A stretch of 64,000 nucleotides of DNA, taken from assembly GCA_010093685.1 (NCBI GenBank), contig MU006227.1:684154-748153 (forward strand). The letters run 5' to 3'. The translations under genes and the position numbers were made by a program. This document shows positions 1 to 12,175 of the stretch, one piece after another (within the stretch, counting starts at the first letter, position 1; each line of letters starts with the position of its first letter). The stretch is from Ophiobolus disseminans. Lineage: Eukaryota; Ascomycota; Dothideomycetes; Pleosporales; Phaeosphaeriaceae. The notes beneath the pieces were generated by a model. The model was not told where the DNA came from, made no database searches, and saw only the letters and a list, made by a program, of their open reading frames with translations.

Positions 1-444
1 TCTTCGTGTGTATTAACCCTGTCTCATTCTGACCGCTATGCTACTTTCACTTACAGGAGGAGATGGGATATCGGCCCGCTCATGCGGAGGCGGCGGGCAG
101 ACAGGCTTTGGAGCAGCACAGTATTCTCCAGGCGATGGGGGAGGAACGGATGGCTTGGACGTATTAGTTTTAGCCTCAACACAATGATTCCATGTACACT
201 TACAGGAAGTGATGGTGTATCAGGCTGCTCATGCGGAGGAGGAGGGCACACGGGCTTGGGCGCAAGCTCATGAGGAGGTGGGGGGTATACAGGCTTCAGG
301 GCCGCACTGTACTTGCTAGGCGATGGAGGAGGTACGGAGGGCTTCCTTGCGTATTAGTTCCTTCTCTAACAACACCGCAACTGTGATTTTACTTACAGGG
401 GGAGATGGGGTATCAGGCTGGAACTGAATGATGGAAGCTGTCAT
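1..444 (-). CDS. Proline-rich protein, 5' part only, made of duplicated exon-intron units (runs off the left edge)
   Basis: I do not recognise a family. On the minus strand an ATG at 444-442 opens a 16-codon exon (444-397) ending in GTAAGT. Two more exons follow, 341-204 (46 codons) and 153-55 (33 codons). Each begins with PSVPPPSP, carries one or two copies of KPV-Y/C-PPPPHE and ends at GTAAGT; all junctions are phase 0. The introns (396-342, 203-154, 54-2) are 50-55 bases long, and each has a (C/T)TAATAC-like branch site just before its acceptor. Reading through the first intron meets a stop, so splicing is needed. A fourth exon would start at base 1, so the 3' end of the gene is missing. 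No signal peptide or membrane segment is visible. An untranslated minisatellite is the alternative, but the open phase-0 exons argue for coding. Confidence 0.5.
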
Positions 445-1471
445 GTTGCTGAAGTTCTGGATTTGTGTTGTTGGTGTTGTTGCTTTGGTAGTTGTAAATG
501 TAAATATTGTATTTGGAAGTTGCTGGTAGTATTTACTTTGTGGGTACTGAGTAAGATGATGTGGAAGGTTGTTCTGATGAAGCAGAGAGAGGCCTGCGAC
601 TCGAAGCTTATATACTGTTATTCTTGCTTCAATGTTCAAGACTTGATTGTAAGATGACGAGGATTGCTGAGCTGCCGATCGCGAATGTGGACTGAGGATG
701 CTAATAGATTCTAACTGACGTTGAGTGACGCCGGCAATCGTGGATAGCTACATTCGAGTGTTGTCAGCGACGCCGTGATAGATTACAATGCGCAAGCACG
801 CACTTATTGGGGAGCCGCTTCGTTCGGTTCTCCATCTAGGTGTATATCTATGCAGCATGCTTAGCATCGTGTGTGAAACTCGGAGTTGTTTCCCGAATTT
901 TAGCAGCATTGTTTGACGAATCGCTCACGATAGTGGTCCCGCATGATGATCGTTGGTCCTATCGCAGCTGACGCGCATCGATCGTTCACTGTATATGGCG
1001 AAAAAGGAACAGGGTGAAGCAGTCAAAAATTGTTGAGGAAGTGTTTGATTGATTGACTTCGAGTGCCCAACGCGCAAATGTACGCGTCAGCGCACAGTAG
1101 ACATTAAGTACAGTGTAAGGTATTTCCGGCATCAAGTCGGAACTCGTAGCAATAACAAATAAGGTGTGTGCTCACAGAACCCAGTGGTAATAAGCAAGTG
1201 TTAACGAACGGGGTATATCTGGGTATATCAAACCAAGGTCGTGGCTTTCGCGAACGCACCACAGGAAAACAATATTACTAAGACGTAACGAACGAAAGAC
1301 GACTTCGTAGATCGTACTCTGGCAGGTCAAGGCCGGGCTGGCCGGGTATAAAGCGAAGGGAGGAACGTTCAAACAAAACTCACAACTCGAATCGCTGAAG
1401 AGCACGACAATAGTAAAACGTGAAAAACAATGAAATGCAGGAAAAAAATGACAACAAAAGAAGAATGTTGC
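445..1471. other. Intergenic region between the proline-rich gene and the LIM gene
   Basis: About 1 kb upstream of the proline-rich gene and downstream of the LIM gene. A C/A-rich minus-strand stretch at about 445-520 looks like 5' leader of the proline-rich gene. I see no convincing open frame, repeat or RNA gene in the rest. Confidence 0.5.
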
Positions 1472-3739
1472 TCACGCCATCATCATGAGTCGTGTGCTGC
1501 GCTTCTCCATGCGTGGTCGGTAGTTGCCAGGCCCTAGGTAATTCTGTGGTGGATTGGCAGCACTCCGTGCATGGCGATCGCAGTATTTCTGACCGCCGAC
1601 TTCGTAGTAGTCGTCCCGCAGAACAACGCGACATGTAGTACAGGTGAAACATCTGGGGTGGAACTTGCGCCGCGAGTCTGTCTCCAAGTACTGGCCCTCG
1701 ATACCGCGATTGCAAGAAGCACATATAGATCCATTGAGTTCGTGGTAGTGGCGCTCGCAATATGGAGAGTTGTTGAACACGTAAAACTCGGCTGTTGGGA
1801 AAGAATCGTTGCAAGTTCGGCAGGTGAAGCATTGCTTGTGGTATCGTCCAGTAAGACGTCCGGAAGAATCTTTTACGGACTTTCCGACGATCGGTTCAGA
1901 GCATCCACGACATTTGCCCTTGGAAGGCGGTCGAGTATCCTGGCGACGCGGTGCCACATCGGGTGAACTTCCAAGAGGGCTTAGCCCAGCATTTGTATTG
2001 GGAGGTTGTTGCGGGCCTGGTTGCCTTGGTCGTGGAGCAAACGACATTCCCACCTGGATGGCTGGATCCATGGGCGACTCTGGCACATTTGCGTAATCTG
2101 GTGATAATGGCTTGGATGGGGTGAACAGAGTTTTTGACCCTACCTGAACCGCAGGCTCGGCTTCCTTCTTCTCTTCAAAAGGTGACGCTCGTATGTTAAC
2201 ATAAGAATCTGGGCTGGTGGTTCTTGCAATTGTCGCACCACGATCTTCAGACTGACTCAGTTTGGAAACTTCTCGAGAATGTCCAACCTCAGAACCGGCC
2301 GGACTTGATCGAGAGCTCGCCGTACTTCTAAAGCCAGAACTGGCATATGAGTCGTCTGAAAGTCCGGAGTCTGATGGTGTGTGGAGAGGATTCATCGGAG
2401 GATCATGGTGAAACGTTGGCGGGAGCAATGGTGCTGGTTGCAAAGTCCTCGGCTGATCAGCATCCCACTGTGAAGCAAGCTTTATGCCACCTAAGCTTTG
2501 CTTACGTCTAGGAAAGACGTTGTTGGGGAGAGCGTCGAAGGCTGACGGTTGAAGCGAAGCCAGTCCAGTTGGTGGGACATCGCGTCCAGATGGCCTCCTC
2601 GGTCGAGATGGCGGTGCTTGTTCCTCTTGACTTCCTTGTCGCATGGGAACTGCCCGGGGCCGGTCATCTACTTGTGTCTCTGTAGGCTTCATGCTCTCTT
2701 TTTGTAAGCGATCAAGGAAAGCATCAATGCCTTCATTCGATTGCGATGTCGCAGGAAGTGGTGGTGGTGGCATGGCGCTTCCACCTAACCCAAGCTTTGG
2801 ACGAGCAGGTAAGCCCACGCTGCGGGTGGAATACGCAGAAGCGCGCGATGTCGTTGATGACATAGAGGTACGCTGTTTTGATATGCTCCCGACGCTTCGA
2901 GAACTTCCCTGCGTACCCGCCCTTCTATGCCCCAGTGATGGACCGTCATGTGTCATGGATCTCGGTGTGCTTGAATTGCTTGGTGTACGATCTGCTCTGC
3001 CATCAAAGGGCCCTGGCGCAATGCTGTCCATGCGTTTCGTAACATTATCTCCGCCATCGATTCGAGGACTGAGCGGCGCAAAGAGAGGACTTGGTTCAGC
3101 ATAGAGGTGTTGTGGTCTAGGCTCTGACCTCTCTCGTGTTGGTGGTCGCGTACTTGGGGTTGTCGCACTTCGTTTGGATGGGAATGGAGGAAAGGCACAA
3201 TCTAGATTCCCAGGAAGGGTGGGCGAAGGAGGAGCGAGTCTTCGACGGGGTGTGGGGGCTGTTTCGCTTCTGTTCATCTTGTAGGGAGATCTTGGAGGGG
3301 GTGAAAGAAGTGACGGACTCATTGGGTCACTGCGGTTGCTCATAGGGGACAGCTCCTGAGGTTTGAATGGCTTATCTACAGAGATCAGTCAATGGATATA
3401 GGTCAACGGCGCAATGTAGTGGTTCTTACTTGCTGCACTCGAGTCAATGCGAGGTGGAGGCCGCATACGACTCAGTGGACCTTGATTGACTGCCCGGTTG
3501 CTGGATGAGACACCTCCAAAAGTTGCGGCGCGATCGAGCTTCGGCGATAATGGAGAAGTCGGGGAGAGAGTTGCGGTCGCTATTTCTGATAAGCAGGGCC
3601 ACATCTGACCGTATTGTGTGCACTTACTTGACGGCGCGGTAGGCGCGCACACATGGTCCGCCAGTTGCATGATATCGATATCAATACCACATGATGAGCA
3701 TTTGATCATTGGCAGACCGCTTGCGCTTTTTCGTTCCAT
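1472..3739 (-). CDS. LIM-domain protein, paxillin-like
   Basis: Predicted cytoskeletal or polarity scaffold of the fungal paxillin-like (Pxl1/PaxB) type. The model has three exons, 3739-3628, 3579-3430 and 3375-1472, and gives 721 residues. The start is the ATG at 3739; an upstream GTG in the same frame is ignored. The N terminus has a short CSSCGIDIDI cysteine motif. It is followed by about 540 residues rich in Ser and Pro, probably disordered and phosphorylated. Two adjacent LIM zinc-finger domains lie near the C terminus, the first starting CRGCSEP and the second CASCNRGIEG, each with the full set of Cys/His ligands. In intron 1 the first AG (3586) would give an immediate stop; the AG at 3580 restores the frame. 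The family is clear from the LIM pair; the exact orthologue is inferred. Confidence 0.85.
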
Positions 3740-6170
3740 TGTGAATGTTGTTCTAGCAGCCACACAACCCGTAGCCTCGATTATCGGTCACAGTCCAAAT
3801 TGCAAGTAAAAGTTCGTGTACGTCCAGCGCTATTATGTGTGTGTTTGGTTTCGAGGTCGGTGACATAAGATGGGAGGTAAGGTAGAAGCATGCGGGCTTC
3901 GAGCGAAGTCTACGCCGAGAGGATCCCTGGGCGCCCAACAGCAGTTTGACCCTCGAAAGTGGCGGGTCTTGCTCGATCAGGGGGGATGATGCGGGAACTG
4001 TGCTGAACTGGCGTCGATCTGAGGACGGATGCGGGAGATAATTTAGCGTCCTGCATCCAGCACCCGGTTTGAGAGGATGTTTAGCCCCACAAGCGACACT
4101 CGCAATGTTGGATATTTTGCTCCTAATCAAAGACAATCAAGGATTCAGTAATGAAGATGTCCATGTGCCATCCACACAAGGCGTGCGACAAGAATTAAGG
4201 CTAGCCAGTAATCAAAGCCAGAGCTTCGTGTAGCCAAAGGCACGCCCACAGCATGACGGCTTCGGTGTGTGCTGCACGTAACCCGCGCGTCCCTGAATCG
4301 TGGCGCTCGTGGTGTGCTGGGCAGCGGCCATGATTTGCCGGTCTGGACTTAAGCGGTAGCCTGCAGGATATTGTGGTCCCTGCCGCTGCAGCCAGTCATA
4401 GCACCAAACTGCCAAAAGTTGATGTGAAACCATCATCTGCGAACTGTCTGGACATCGTGGCAAGCGCCCATAATGAAATGTTCTTGCCCGCATGACTGAA
4501 CCAGAATGCGATGGCTGCATCCATAATTCGCGATCGCAAGCTTGGAGGTACGCCGAGGAGCAAGGCTTGGGGGACTAGAGGCTCTGTTCGCGAGCTGGCA
4601 GTGCGCAGGAGAACCATGAAAGCCCCCGGACATTAATTGACGAATTGATTGGACGTCTTCGATAGCGCTGTTGTTGCTCGATCGGGACAGTCTGCGGTGG
4701 GCGCAGGGACTATCGATGGCTTCCCGCCTCCTACGACACAGCAAAAGTTTCTTGTGGTAGCTCTGTTGACATTCGCATGAACTACAACATCGCTAGTGGG
4801 CGTATAGTGAAGCCTCAATGTTTCGAACAGTTACAGTCAAGCCACAGCGTTTTGACCGCACCGTTTCGGAGGACTGGGGTTGCTGCACGGGCACGGCATG
4901 GTCCCCATGGCGAACGGCGAGGCCGTTCTCATCTGCACGTTGCGCAATGCGTTCTTGGACCTCATGTATGCCGCAGGGACCTGTGCTGGCAGATCGTACG
5001 CGAGGTCAAGATATACATCGAGAGCTTAACAGGTTTCAAGTAGACACCAGGATCTGCGCCAGTTGTTAATCTGTCTTTCTGTTCTGAAGTCTGCATGCGG
5101 GCATCTTCATTGGGCGTCTCGAGTGTCGTGTGCCTTTCCACCATTGTAAACATTCTTGATGCTGTACACGTCTCAACATGCCGCGCGCATCGGAATGACG
5201 TGCTTCGAAACAGAGGACCCGAACAATGCTCCATAGATGGCAGGTGTGTGTGGTTTGACATTGCCATACTGCTCATGATTAAGGGGATGGTAGATACGGT
5301 ACGCCGTATCCCAAGCGCGATATTTCGGAGGATTCGAACGCTTGCTCGCGTGCGCGGATAAATTCGATGATTCTGTCACGTGATGGCGGGGCTGTTGTTT
5401 GTGCCGGGAACGGCTTCGTGCAGGTGTTGACAAGACGACGCCTCAGTAAGGCCTTGGACCCGACTGAAGTTTGACAGCTGTCACGCTGTGTTGTCCATCG
5501 TGGCCTCGTTCGTTGGCCTGCATTCTCTCCTTACCAGCTGTGGTTGGAGTCACTGCAGGTCGAAATTGGTAGAGCGACAACGGGCATGGCGAGGAGTACT
5601 TGAGCGAACGTCCTGGGACGTCCATTGGCTCCAGAGGGTTGCGGCGGGCTGCGGCGGCATGATATGGCTCGCAAGTGGACCGCAAAGGGAAAAAGCGGTG
5701 TCGTACACGCTGTTCGGCAGCAGGCGGAGCGAAGGTGCGTTTGTTAGCTTTGTTGCTATCGATAAGTCAGCAGTAGCTTCCTTACATATATTGCCCACTT
5801 CCTCACCTTGACTTCCACCCCACCACAACGATTATCGTGACTTCAACCTGTGTAACTGACAGAACTTCCTTCTCCCATCTAACACAACAGTATCAACTCG
5901 GGCCATTGCCCAGCCTTCAAGACGTTTTCCAATCTTCTCAGCTCGTATGTACCCCTCTATTGTCTTTCATGGCACCTGTCCTTCGGAGCTTTGTATTTTT
6001 GCACGACACAATCATGTTCTCCTCATACAGTAGCAAACTTACTGACCCTCGCAGGGTCCACAACCCATTCGCCGGCCGACGTACTTCTCCTTCTGGAGCA
6101 GCGTCGGATCTAGACTTCCGCAGATAAACTTCTCGTGCTATCAACCAAAACAACTCTCTGAACAATCAAC
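3740..6170. other. 2.4 kb divergent intergenic region between the LIM gene and the inositol-3-phosphate synthase gene
   Basis: Only short unrelated open frames occur here on both strands and none resembles a protein. The right third should hold the promoter of the inositol-3-phosphate synthase gene. A possible 5'-UTR intron for that gene runs from GTATGT at 5945 to CAG at 6054, with TTACTGAC as branch site. Confidence 0.5.
5376..5383. promoter_or_regulatory. E-box palindrome TCACGTGA upstream of the inositol-3-phosphate synthase gene
   Basis: The perfect palindrome TCACGTGA contains a CACGTG core of the kind bound by bHLH regulators. It lies about 790 bases before the INO1-type start codon. 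Yeast INO1 is controlled by the bHLH pair Ino2/Ino4, but a single site in 2.4 kb can occur by chance. Confidence 0.25.
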
Positions 6171-7834
6171 ATGGCACCTCATGCAGAAGAAGTAGTCGGC
6201 CAGGCCAATGGGTTCGCAACCAGCAGGGCGCCCGCCAAGGATCTCTTTACTGTCAATTCCCCCAACGTGGAGTATGCTGAGGACACCATCAAGTCCAAGT
6301 ACACTTACCGCACCACCGATGTCACTCAGAACGCCGAGGGCAAGTACGTCGCCATTCCCAAGGAGACGCTCTATGACTTCAAGGTCGACCGCAAGGTTCC
6401 CAAAGTCGGAGTCATGTTGGTCGGCTGGGGTGGCAACAATGGTACCACCGTCACCGCTGGTATTATTGCCAACAAGCGTAACCTCGTTTGGGAGACCAAG
6501 GAGGGCAAGCGCGCTGCCAACTACTATGGATCCGTCATCATGAGCTCGACAACCAAGCTCGGCTTGGATAGTAAGACCGGCAAGGACATCCACATCCCCT
6601 TCCATGACCTTCTGCCGATGGTCCACCCCAACGACCTCGTCGTCGGTGGCTGGGACATCAGTGGCATGAACCTCTCCGAGGCCATGGACCGCGCCAAGGT
6701 CCTCTCGCCCTCTTTGAAGTCTCTTGTTCGCAAGGAGATGAGCACCATGAAGCCTCTCCCCAGCATCTACTACCCCGACTTCATCGCTGCCAACCAGGAG
6801 GAACGCGCCGACAACGTCCTTGAGGGCACCAAAGCCTCCAATGCCCACGTCGAGCAGATTCGCAAAGACATCCGCGATTTCAAGTCCGCCAACGGCCTAG
6901 ACAAGGTCATCGTGCAGTGGACCGCCAACACGGAGCGTTTCGCCGATCTCCTCGAAGGCGTCAACGATACCGCCGCCAACCTGCTCAAGTCCATCGAGGC
7001 CGGCCACGAAGAAGTCGCCCCGTCCACCATCTTCGCCGTCGCCTCCATCCTCGAGGGCGTGCCCTTCATCAACGGCTCTCCCCAGAACACGTTCGTGCCC
7101 GGCGCCATCGAGCTCGCGGAGCAGCACAACGCCTTCATCGGCGGCGACGACTTCAAGTCGGGCCAGACCAAGATGAAGTCCGCCCTCGTCGACTTCCTCA
7201 TCAATGCAGGCATCAAGCTGACCTCGATCGCCTCATACAACCACCTCGGCAACAACGACGGCATGAACCTCTCCTCGCAGAAACAGTTTCGCTCAAAGGA
7301 GATCTCCAAGTCAAACGTCGTCGACGACATGGTCGCTGCCAACAACGTCTTGTACAAGGACGGCGAGCACCCGGACCACTGCGTCGTTATCAAGTACATG
7401 CCCGCTGTCGGCGACGACAAGCGCGCGCTCGACGAGTACTATGCGGAGATCTTCCTCGATGGACACCAGACCATCAGTCTCTTTAACGTGTGTGAGGACT
7501 CGCTTCTCGCGGCCCCGCTCATCATCGATCTCGTGCTCGTTACGGAGATCATGACGCGCGTGCAGTGGAAGGCTAGTGCTGCGGATGGTGAGGGAAAGTA
7601 CGCGGGCTTCCATAGCGTGCTGAGTGTGTTGAGCTATATGCTTAAGGTATGTAATGTGCAATGTATTGCTTGTGGGTGGTGGCTAATATGTGATAGGCTC
7701 CTCTTACGCCTACGGGTACACCGGTCGTCAATGCGCTTGCTAAGCAGCGCGCTTGTCTGACTAACATCTTCCGTGCTTGTGTTGGTCTCGAGCCGGAGAA
7801 CGATATGTCTTTGGAACATAAACTGTTTATGTAG
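6171..7834 (+). CDS. INO1: Inositol-3-phosphate synthase (myo-inositol-1-phosphate synthase)
   Basis: Converts glucose 6-phosphate to 1D-myo-inositol 3-phosphate using NAD, the first step of inositol and phosphatidylinositol synthesis, in the cytosol. The exons are 6171-7646 and 7697-7834, giving 537 residues, the usual length for the fungal enzyme. The NAD-binding glycine-rich loop GWGGNNGTT is at about residues 85-93. The family blocks WTANTERF, GDDFKSGQTK and SYNHLGNNDGMNL follow in order. The last exon supplies the conserved C-terminal tail. Codon choice is strongly biased to C-ending codons (GTC, CTC, AAG), as in highly expressed fungal genes. The start follows CAACATGGC, a good context. 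Identification is secure. Confidence 0.97.
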
Positions 7835-8094
7835 AGACTCAATTCGGCTCTTGTACGGCGCCCAATGGTACAGGGCAAGGGGACGGGTTCTGAGGAACTG
7901 AGGTTGAGATTATGAGTACATCAGACTAATCTTTATACGCTCATTAGCAACTACACCAGAATGACACAGACGATTTGATCGTATACACTCTCCTCTCACA
8001 TGCATGCCATACACATACATCTTACTCGTACCCATCACACGCCTCATCCCACACTTTTCTTCAGCCCTCACACCCCTTTCCACCCCATCTCCCC

Positions 8095-9705
8095 CTAATT
8101 ACCAACACACCACACCGCTAACCTCCCCATCTCGCCCTCCGCACACCACACAAACCCCATCGTCACCCTGAGTAACAACAGCCGCTGCTCGAGGTACCTC
8201 AGCGTGTCGATATCCGTCGCAACAAGCTGCTCCGCCGTACGACCTAGTAATTGCTCCCACGCCTTATCCGACAGTACGAGTTTCCCGCTGCTGATTTGGC
8301 CTGTTTCGTCGATGATGGGACCGAGCTATGAGACGCTGTGTAAATATGACAGGTCTCAAGGGAATAAGACGGGCGATTAGAAGTGCGGTACGACTTACAA
8401 TCCTCGGATTAACTCGCAGTTTGACACCATTCTCACACTGTCCACACACCCCCTGCACCCTGTTCGCAAACACCGCAATGCCGCAACACTCGCTACTCAT
8501 CAGCATATTCCTTTTCCACGGCGTAACGATATCCAGCCCCGCCAGCACAACGCTCAAGTATCCTACAAACTGCTCATTCGGATTCTTGCGCGCAAATTCA
8601 TCGACGTCCGCGAGGCTGTACAGCGCGCGAACAGCCGCGTCTGCGAAGTCACTCGTGTCGATGTCCGGAAACGCGGGATTGACGTGTTCTTTCTTGGTTA
8701 GGCGCTGCGCTAGAGCACGAAGGCGCCGCGCATCGCTCATGTCTGGGTCGATGTCGACGCGGGAATTGGCGTTTAGGCTTAGTTTTGCTTGTTTGTCGAT
8801 GCGCCAGCCGGGGTTCGAGATGAGAAGGATGGTGTGTGAGGGGCGGAAGGAGGATGCGGAGGTGCACAGGCTGCTGTACAGGGTTAGGGAGGCGTCGGCT
8901 GTGTCGTCGAAGATTGTGAGGGAGGTTAGGTCGGAGGTAGTGCCGTTGCGGTTTAGGACTGTGAAGTTGGTTAGAGATGGGGGATTGATAGAGAAGATGG
9001 GGATGGAGATGGTGGGTGGGTGGTACATTTCTTACGTGCGCCGATGGATTTTACGCAGACGAGGAGTTTGACGTCGTCGACGTCGTAGCCGCCATCTGTG
9101 AAGGACTTGAGCGTCATGAGGCCGGGTAGGGCTTTGGAGTCTTTGCAGTTAAAGGGGCGCTTGAATTGAGTTCCGTTGTCACTGTTGATATGTATCATGA
9201 AGTGGCAGTTCCTCTCGCCTTCGGGGAAGATGCTGGTAAACAGTGGCGCGGTGCTTGGTGCGAGACTGTTGTGCTCTGAACTGTTCGAGACGTGCACCGT
9301 CCAAACCGTGACGAGCTGTCCGAGACGAATATCGTAGATAATATTGTTGTACCAGAGCCGCACAGTGAGTACTCCAGTATTGTCGGCGAGTTGGACCTTG
9401 AGGTAGCCTTGAGCGGCCCTGTGCTGCTTGCTGGGTTTGGTTACGTTGTAGAAGTTGACGACACGCCCCATAAGAGTAAGGTTTCTAGGGCCAGGCTCGA
9501 GATCACCTAGGTCCACTTCATCGTACTCAAGTGTAGGCTGGCTATTGTCAGTGCCGTTTGATGAGTCAACGTTATCACTCACAGTCCACTGTGTTGCTCC
9601 AGAAATGCCGACAGGTCGCAGTGCGGACTGAACTTCTTCCGCAGTAAATCCATCGCTATTCTTTGTCGGTGACGTAAAGAACGACTGTATCGACGACGAT
9701 GGCAT
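8095..9705 (-). CDS. RPA1-like OB-fold nucleic-acid-binding protein with zinc ribbon
   Basis: Probable single-strand DNA-binding protein. The exons 9705-9036, 8958-8399 and 8325-8095 give 486 residues. The ATG at 9705 is preferred to an in-frame ATG 49 codons upstream, because the protein-like sequence (MPSSSIQSFF) begins there. The middle region has an OB-fold signature: GRVVNFYNVTKP, then DNTGVLTVRLW and LGQLVTVW. The C-terminal region looks like the DBD-C domain of replication protein A subunit 1. It has a zinc ribbon with Cys 381/382, 395 and 398, followed by GPIIDETGQ. The SFF near the N terminus resembles a degenerate PCNA-binding box but lacks the leading Gln. It is too short and lacks the N-terminal RPA1 domains to be the housekeeping RPA1. 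A meiosis- or repair-specific paralogue, MEIOB-like, is possible. Confidence 0.7.
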
Positions 9706-10417
9706 GATGTGAGTTGAGATGTTTTGATGTCGTGTTGGTGAGGTGTTCGAAGAGTTGATGTTGAGATGGAAGGAGCGATCTAGTACACTCCACGTGCTGC
9801 ACCTTCCATAGCAAGTGCGAATGAGAAACCTTGCGAGAACGACGAATGACATGTTTTGCGCGCTCGATAAACCAATTGAAGCTTTACAAAGGAGCTCATG
9901 CCTCGTGATGCACCAGTGTGCTACTGTTCAATATCTGTCACAACGATTTTATATCTTAGCACACAGGATGGAAGGAGAACGTACCATACAGACCGACCTG
10001 TCTACTCTCAAAGCCTTATCAAAAACCCCAAATGTTTTAACAGTACTCTGAGGATATACAGTCTTCCTAATCAAAGTGTCCAAAACCCTCAACAATGTTG
10101 TGAGTATATACGGCCAGCCTTTGAAAATCTAGGTCATCAGACACGAACCCGAGCAGCCATCACCAGATACGAGATCCTCTAGAATGCCAAACCAACAAAG
10201 AAGATGCCGAAGCAATTCAGGTAGAAGTGACATTTACAAACGAACTAAAAAAGCCAACCCATCATCACGATCAGTCAGAATGGTATACCTATCGCCTTCC
10301 AACCCCCAAACACCTCGCACGAACCAAGTCATAGTACCCACGCAAACATGCCACCCAGAGAAAAACAACGCCACATATATCATGCTCATACAGTCTTTAA
10401 ATAACTACCAAAACGCA
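9706..10417. other. Intergenic region between the OB-fold and DSN1 genes
   Basis: About 0.7 kb between two minus-strand genes. It holds the promoter side of the OB-fold gene and the 3' UTR of DSN1. The plus-strand open frame at 10184-10516 runs into DSN1 coding sequence antisense and looks spurious. Confidence 0.45.
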
Positions 10418-12175
10418 TCAATCGCTCAACACACCCGCCAATCCCCTCAGAACATCGCCCACGCCAATACCCTCGGCGCCAACACGTTCTTTCACATCCC
10501 GATCCCGCTCGTCTAGTCTTTTACTAGCAGTGCTTAAAATGCGATCAGCCACACGTTCCGCCGTGTTGCGGTACTGTTCGATCTTGTGCACGCCGTCTGC
10601 AAAGAGATCGATGTTCGGTTCGAGGGCTTGGCTCAGTTTTGTGAGGTGTGTTTGCAGTGCGCTGGGAGTCGTAAAGGTGAAAGTGGAAGATGGCGGCCGT
10701 TGGGCGGTTTCTTGGGTATCTGGTGGCGTTGGCTGTTGCTGTGGTATTTGAAGAGCAGATAGTATCGCCGCTTGTTCGGGATCGAGCAGTGAGGCGTCGA
10801 TTTCGAACAACGTTGGAGTTGGTACGCTTTGTGAGGGTGCGGGTGGAGGGGGCATTGATTTCGATGTCGCTGCTAACGCTTCCCAGGCAGCTTTCTCTTC
10901 CTCGAGTCTACACTTGCGTTAGCGATGTCCGTACACATCATCGATGAGATCCCGCTCACCTTTTAACCTCTGCCTCCAGTTCTTGTAGCGTGGCATGGTT
11001 CTTCTCGTTCTGCGGATTTGGTTTCTTTATCACGAGCAGTGGAGTAATTTCTTTCTGCACAGAGATTAGCCTTTACTATCCAAAAAGATCAAGATAGCTC
11101 GTCATACCCTGCTGAACCAGTCCGAAAGCTCTGGCTTGCTTGCAAAGTCGTCGATGAGCTCTTGTTGTATTGCTCGCGCTGCCATGATCGCATTCGCGTT
11201 CTTAACGTCGCCGGCAGGCTTGTCTGGTAATGCTCGAGAGCCACACCATGTGAGGAGCTGCTTCATCCGCCGTGGTTCGGGTAGACTTTGCTCAATGTAC
11301 TTGTAGTAGTCCCGTACTTCAACTTCTGAGTGCGGCAAAGCTGCAAACTGTTAGCATTTCGTGCCTCGACTCCTATGCTTCAAGACAGACTCACCATTCG
11401 ACATGCCGCTATCAATCAGCGAGCTTGCTCTCCTGCCTCGTAAACCCGTGCTACTCCTCCTGTGTCCATCTTTGCTGCCTTTGCGCATTTCCTTGTTCCG
11501 GGTAATCACTGGCGTGTCTGCAAAAGGCAGCATAATGCGCTGCGCGTTCGGGTCGCGCTTCTTCGCAACGGTCAACTCATTTTGAGTTGGGGTCTTTATG
11601 CCAACCAAAGTCGTCCTCTGCTCGGGCTGGGCTTCGGGTGCTGGCGTAATTTGCTTCCTCCGCTCCTTCTCAACAGGCGCGCTTTTCTTAGTGCGCTTCG
11701 TCGCCGAGGCTTCTGTGACTTTTGGGCGCGCTTCCAATTGCTCCTTGTCGCCGGAAAGACGCGTCGAGCGTCGTCGCTTTTGTGTGTCCGAGGATTCATG
11801 ATCCTTTGCAGCGGTCGGGGCCTTCCGCCGCGCGGTGGACTTGGCGGGTAGAGGATCCTCAGAGCGCGCGGGTTTCGCTGCTGGTTCCTCGGCTATTGGC
11901 TCGGGCACCTGTGCTGCTTGCGCCTTTGTGGTCCGTTTAGATGTGCGCCGCGAGAACTGGAAGCCGTCATCATCCTCGTCGTAAGCCGCCTTGGCTGCCT
12001 TCTTCGTTGCGCCGTTCGCCCTCTTGCTCGTCCCGTTCACTTCGGTCCTAGGGCGCTTCGGTGCAGGCGCATCGTCCTCGTCGAAAGCCTGTTTGACACT
12101 TCTCCGTCGCGTTGTGGGTCGATTTGCGGCCATGGGAAGCGATTGCAGAGGTGAACGCGCGAAGATAGAGGTCAT
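10418..12175 (-). CDS. DSN1: Kinetochore protein Dsn1/Mis13 (MIND/Mis12 complex)
   Basis: Subunit of the MIND (Mtw1/Mis12) complex that links inner-kinetochore CENP proteins to the Ndc80 complex. The exons 12175-11395, 11340-11108, 11054-10960 and 10907-10418 give 532 residues. About 240 basic, disordered residues rich in Lys/Arg/Ser come first. The conserved family block then starts with RRSSTGLRGRRASSLIDSG, a likely Aurora-B/Ipl1-type basic-Ser segment. It continues across intron 1 with NALPHSEVEVRDYYKYI and LPEPRRMKQLLTWCGSRAL. The C-terminal half is helical with a Pro-rich insert near residue 380. An in-frame ATG at 12133 is an alternative start. The block around intron 1 is diagnostic of the Mis13/Dsn1 family. 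Confidence 0.92.

Noticed and set aside
5325..5365. tRNA-like T-loop sequence (TTCGAATC on the minus strand)
   Set aside because: The flanking bases do not pair into a T-arm stem, and no acceptor stem or anticodon arm can be drawn around it.
6141..6848. 235-codon minus-strand frame over the inositol-3-phosphate synthase gene
   Set aside because: Antisense shadow of a strongly codon-biased gene; no family features.
8328..9071. 247-codon plus-strand frame over the OB-fold gene
   Set aside because: The minus-strand gene joins cleanly across three exons with zinc-ribbon and OB motifs; this frame has none.
9549..9600. Possible 41-base intron in the OB-fold gene (GTGAGT to AATAG)
   Set aside because: Removing it would shift the frame, while reading through keeps one continuous open frame.
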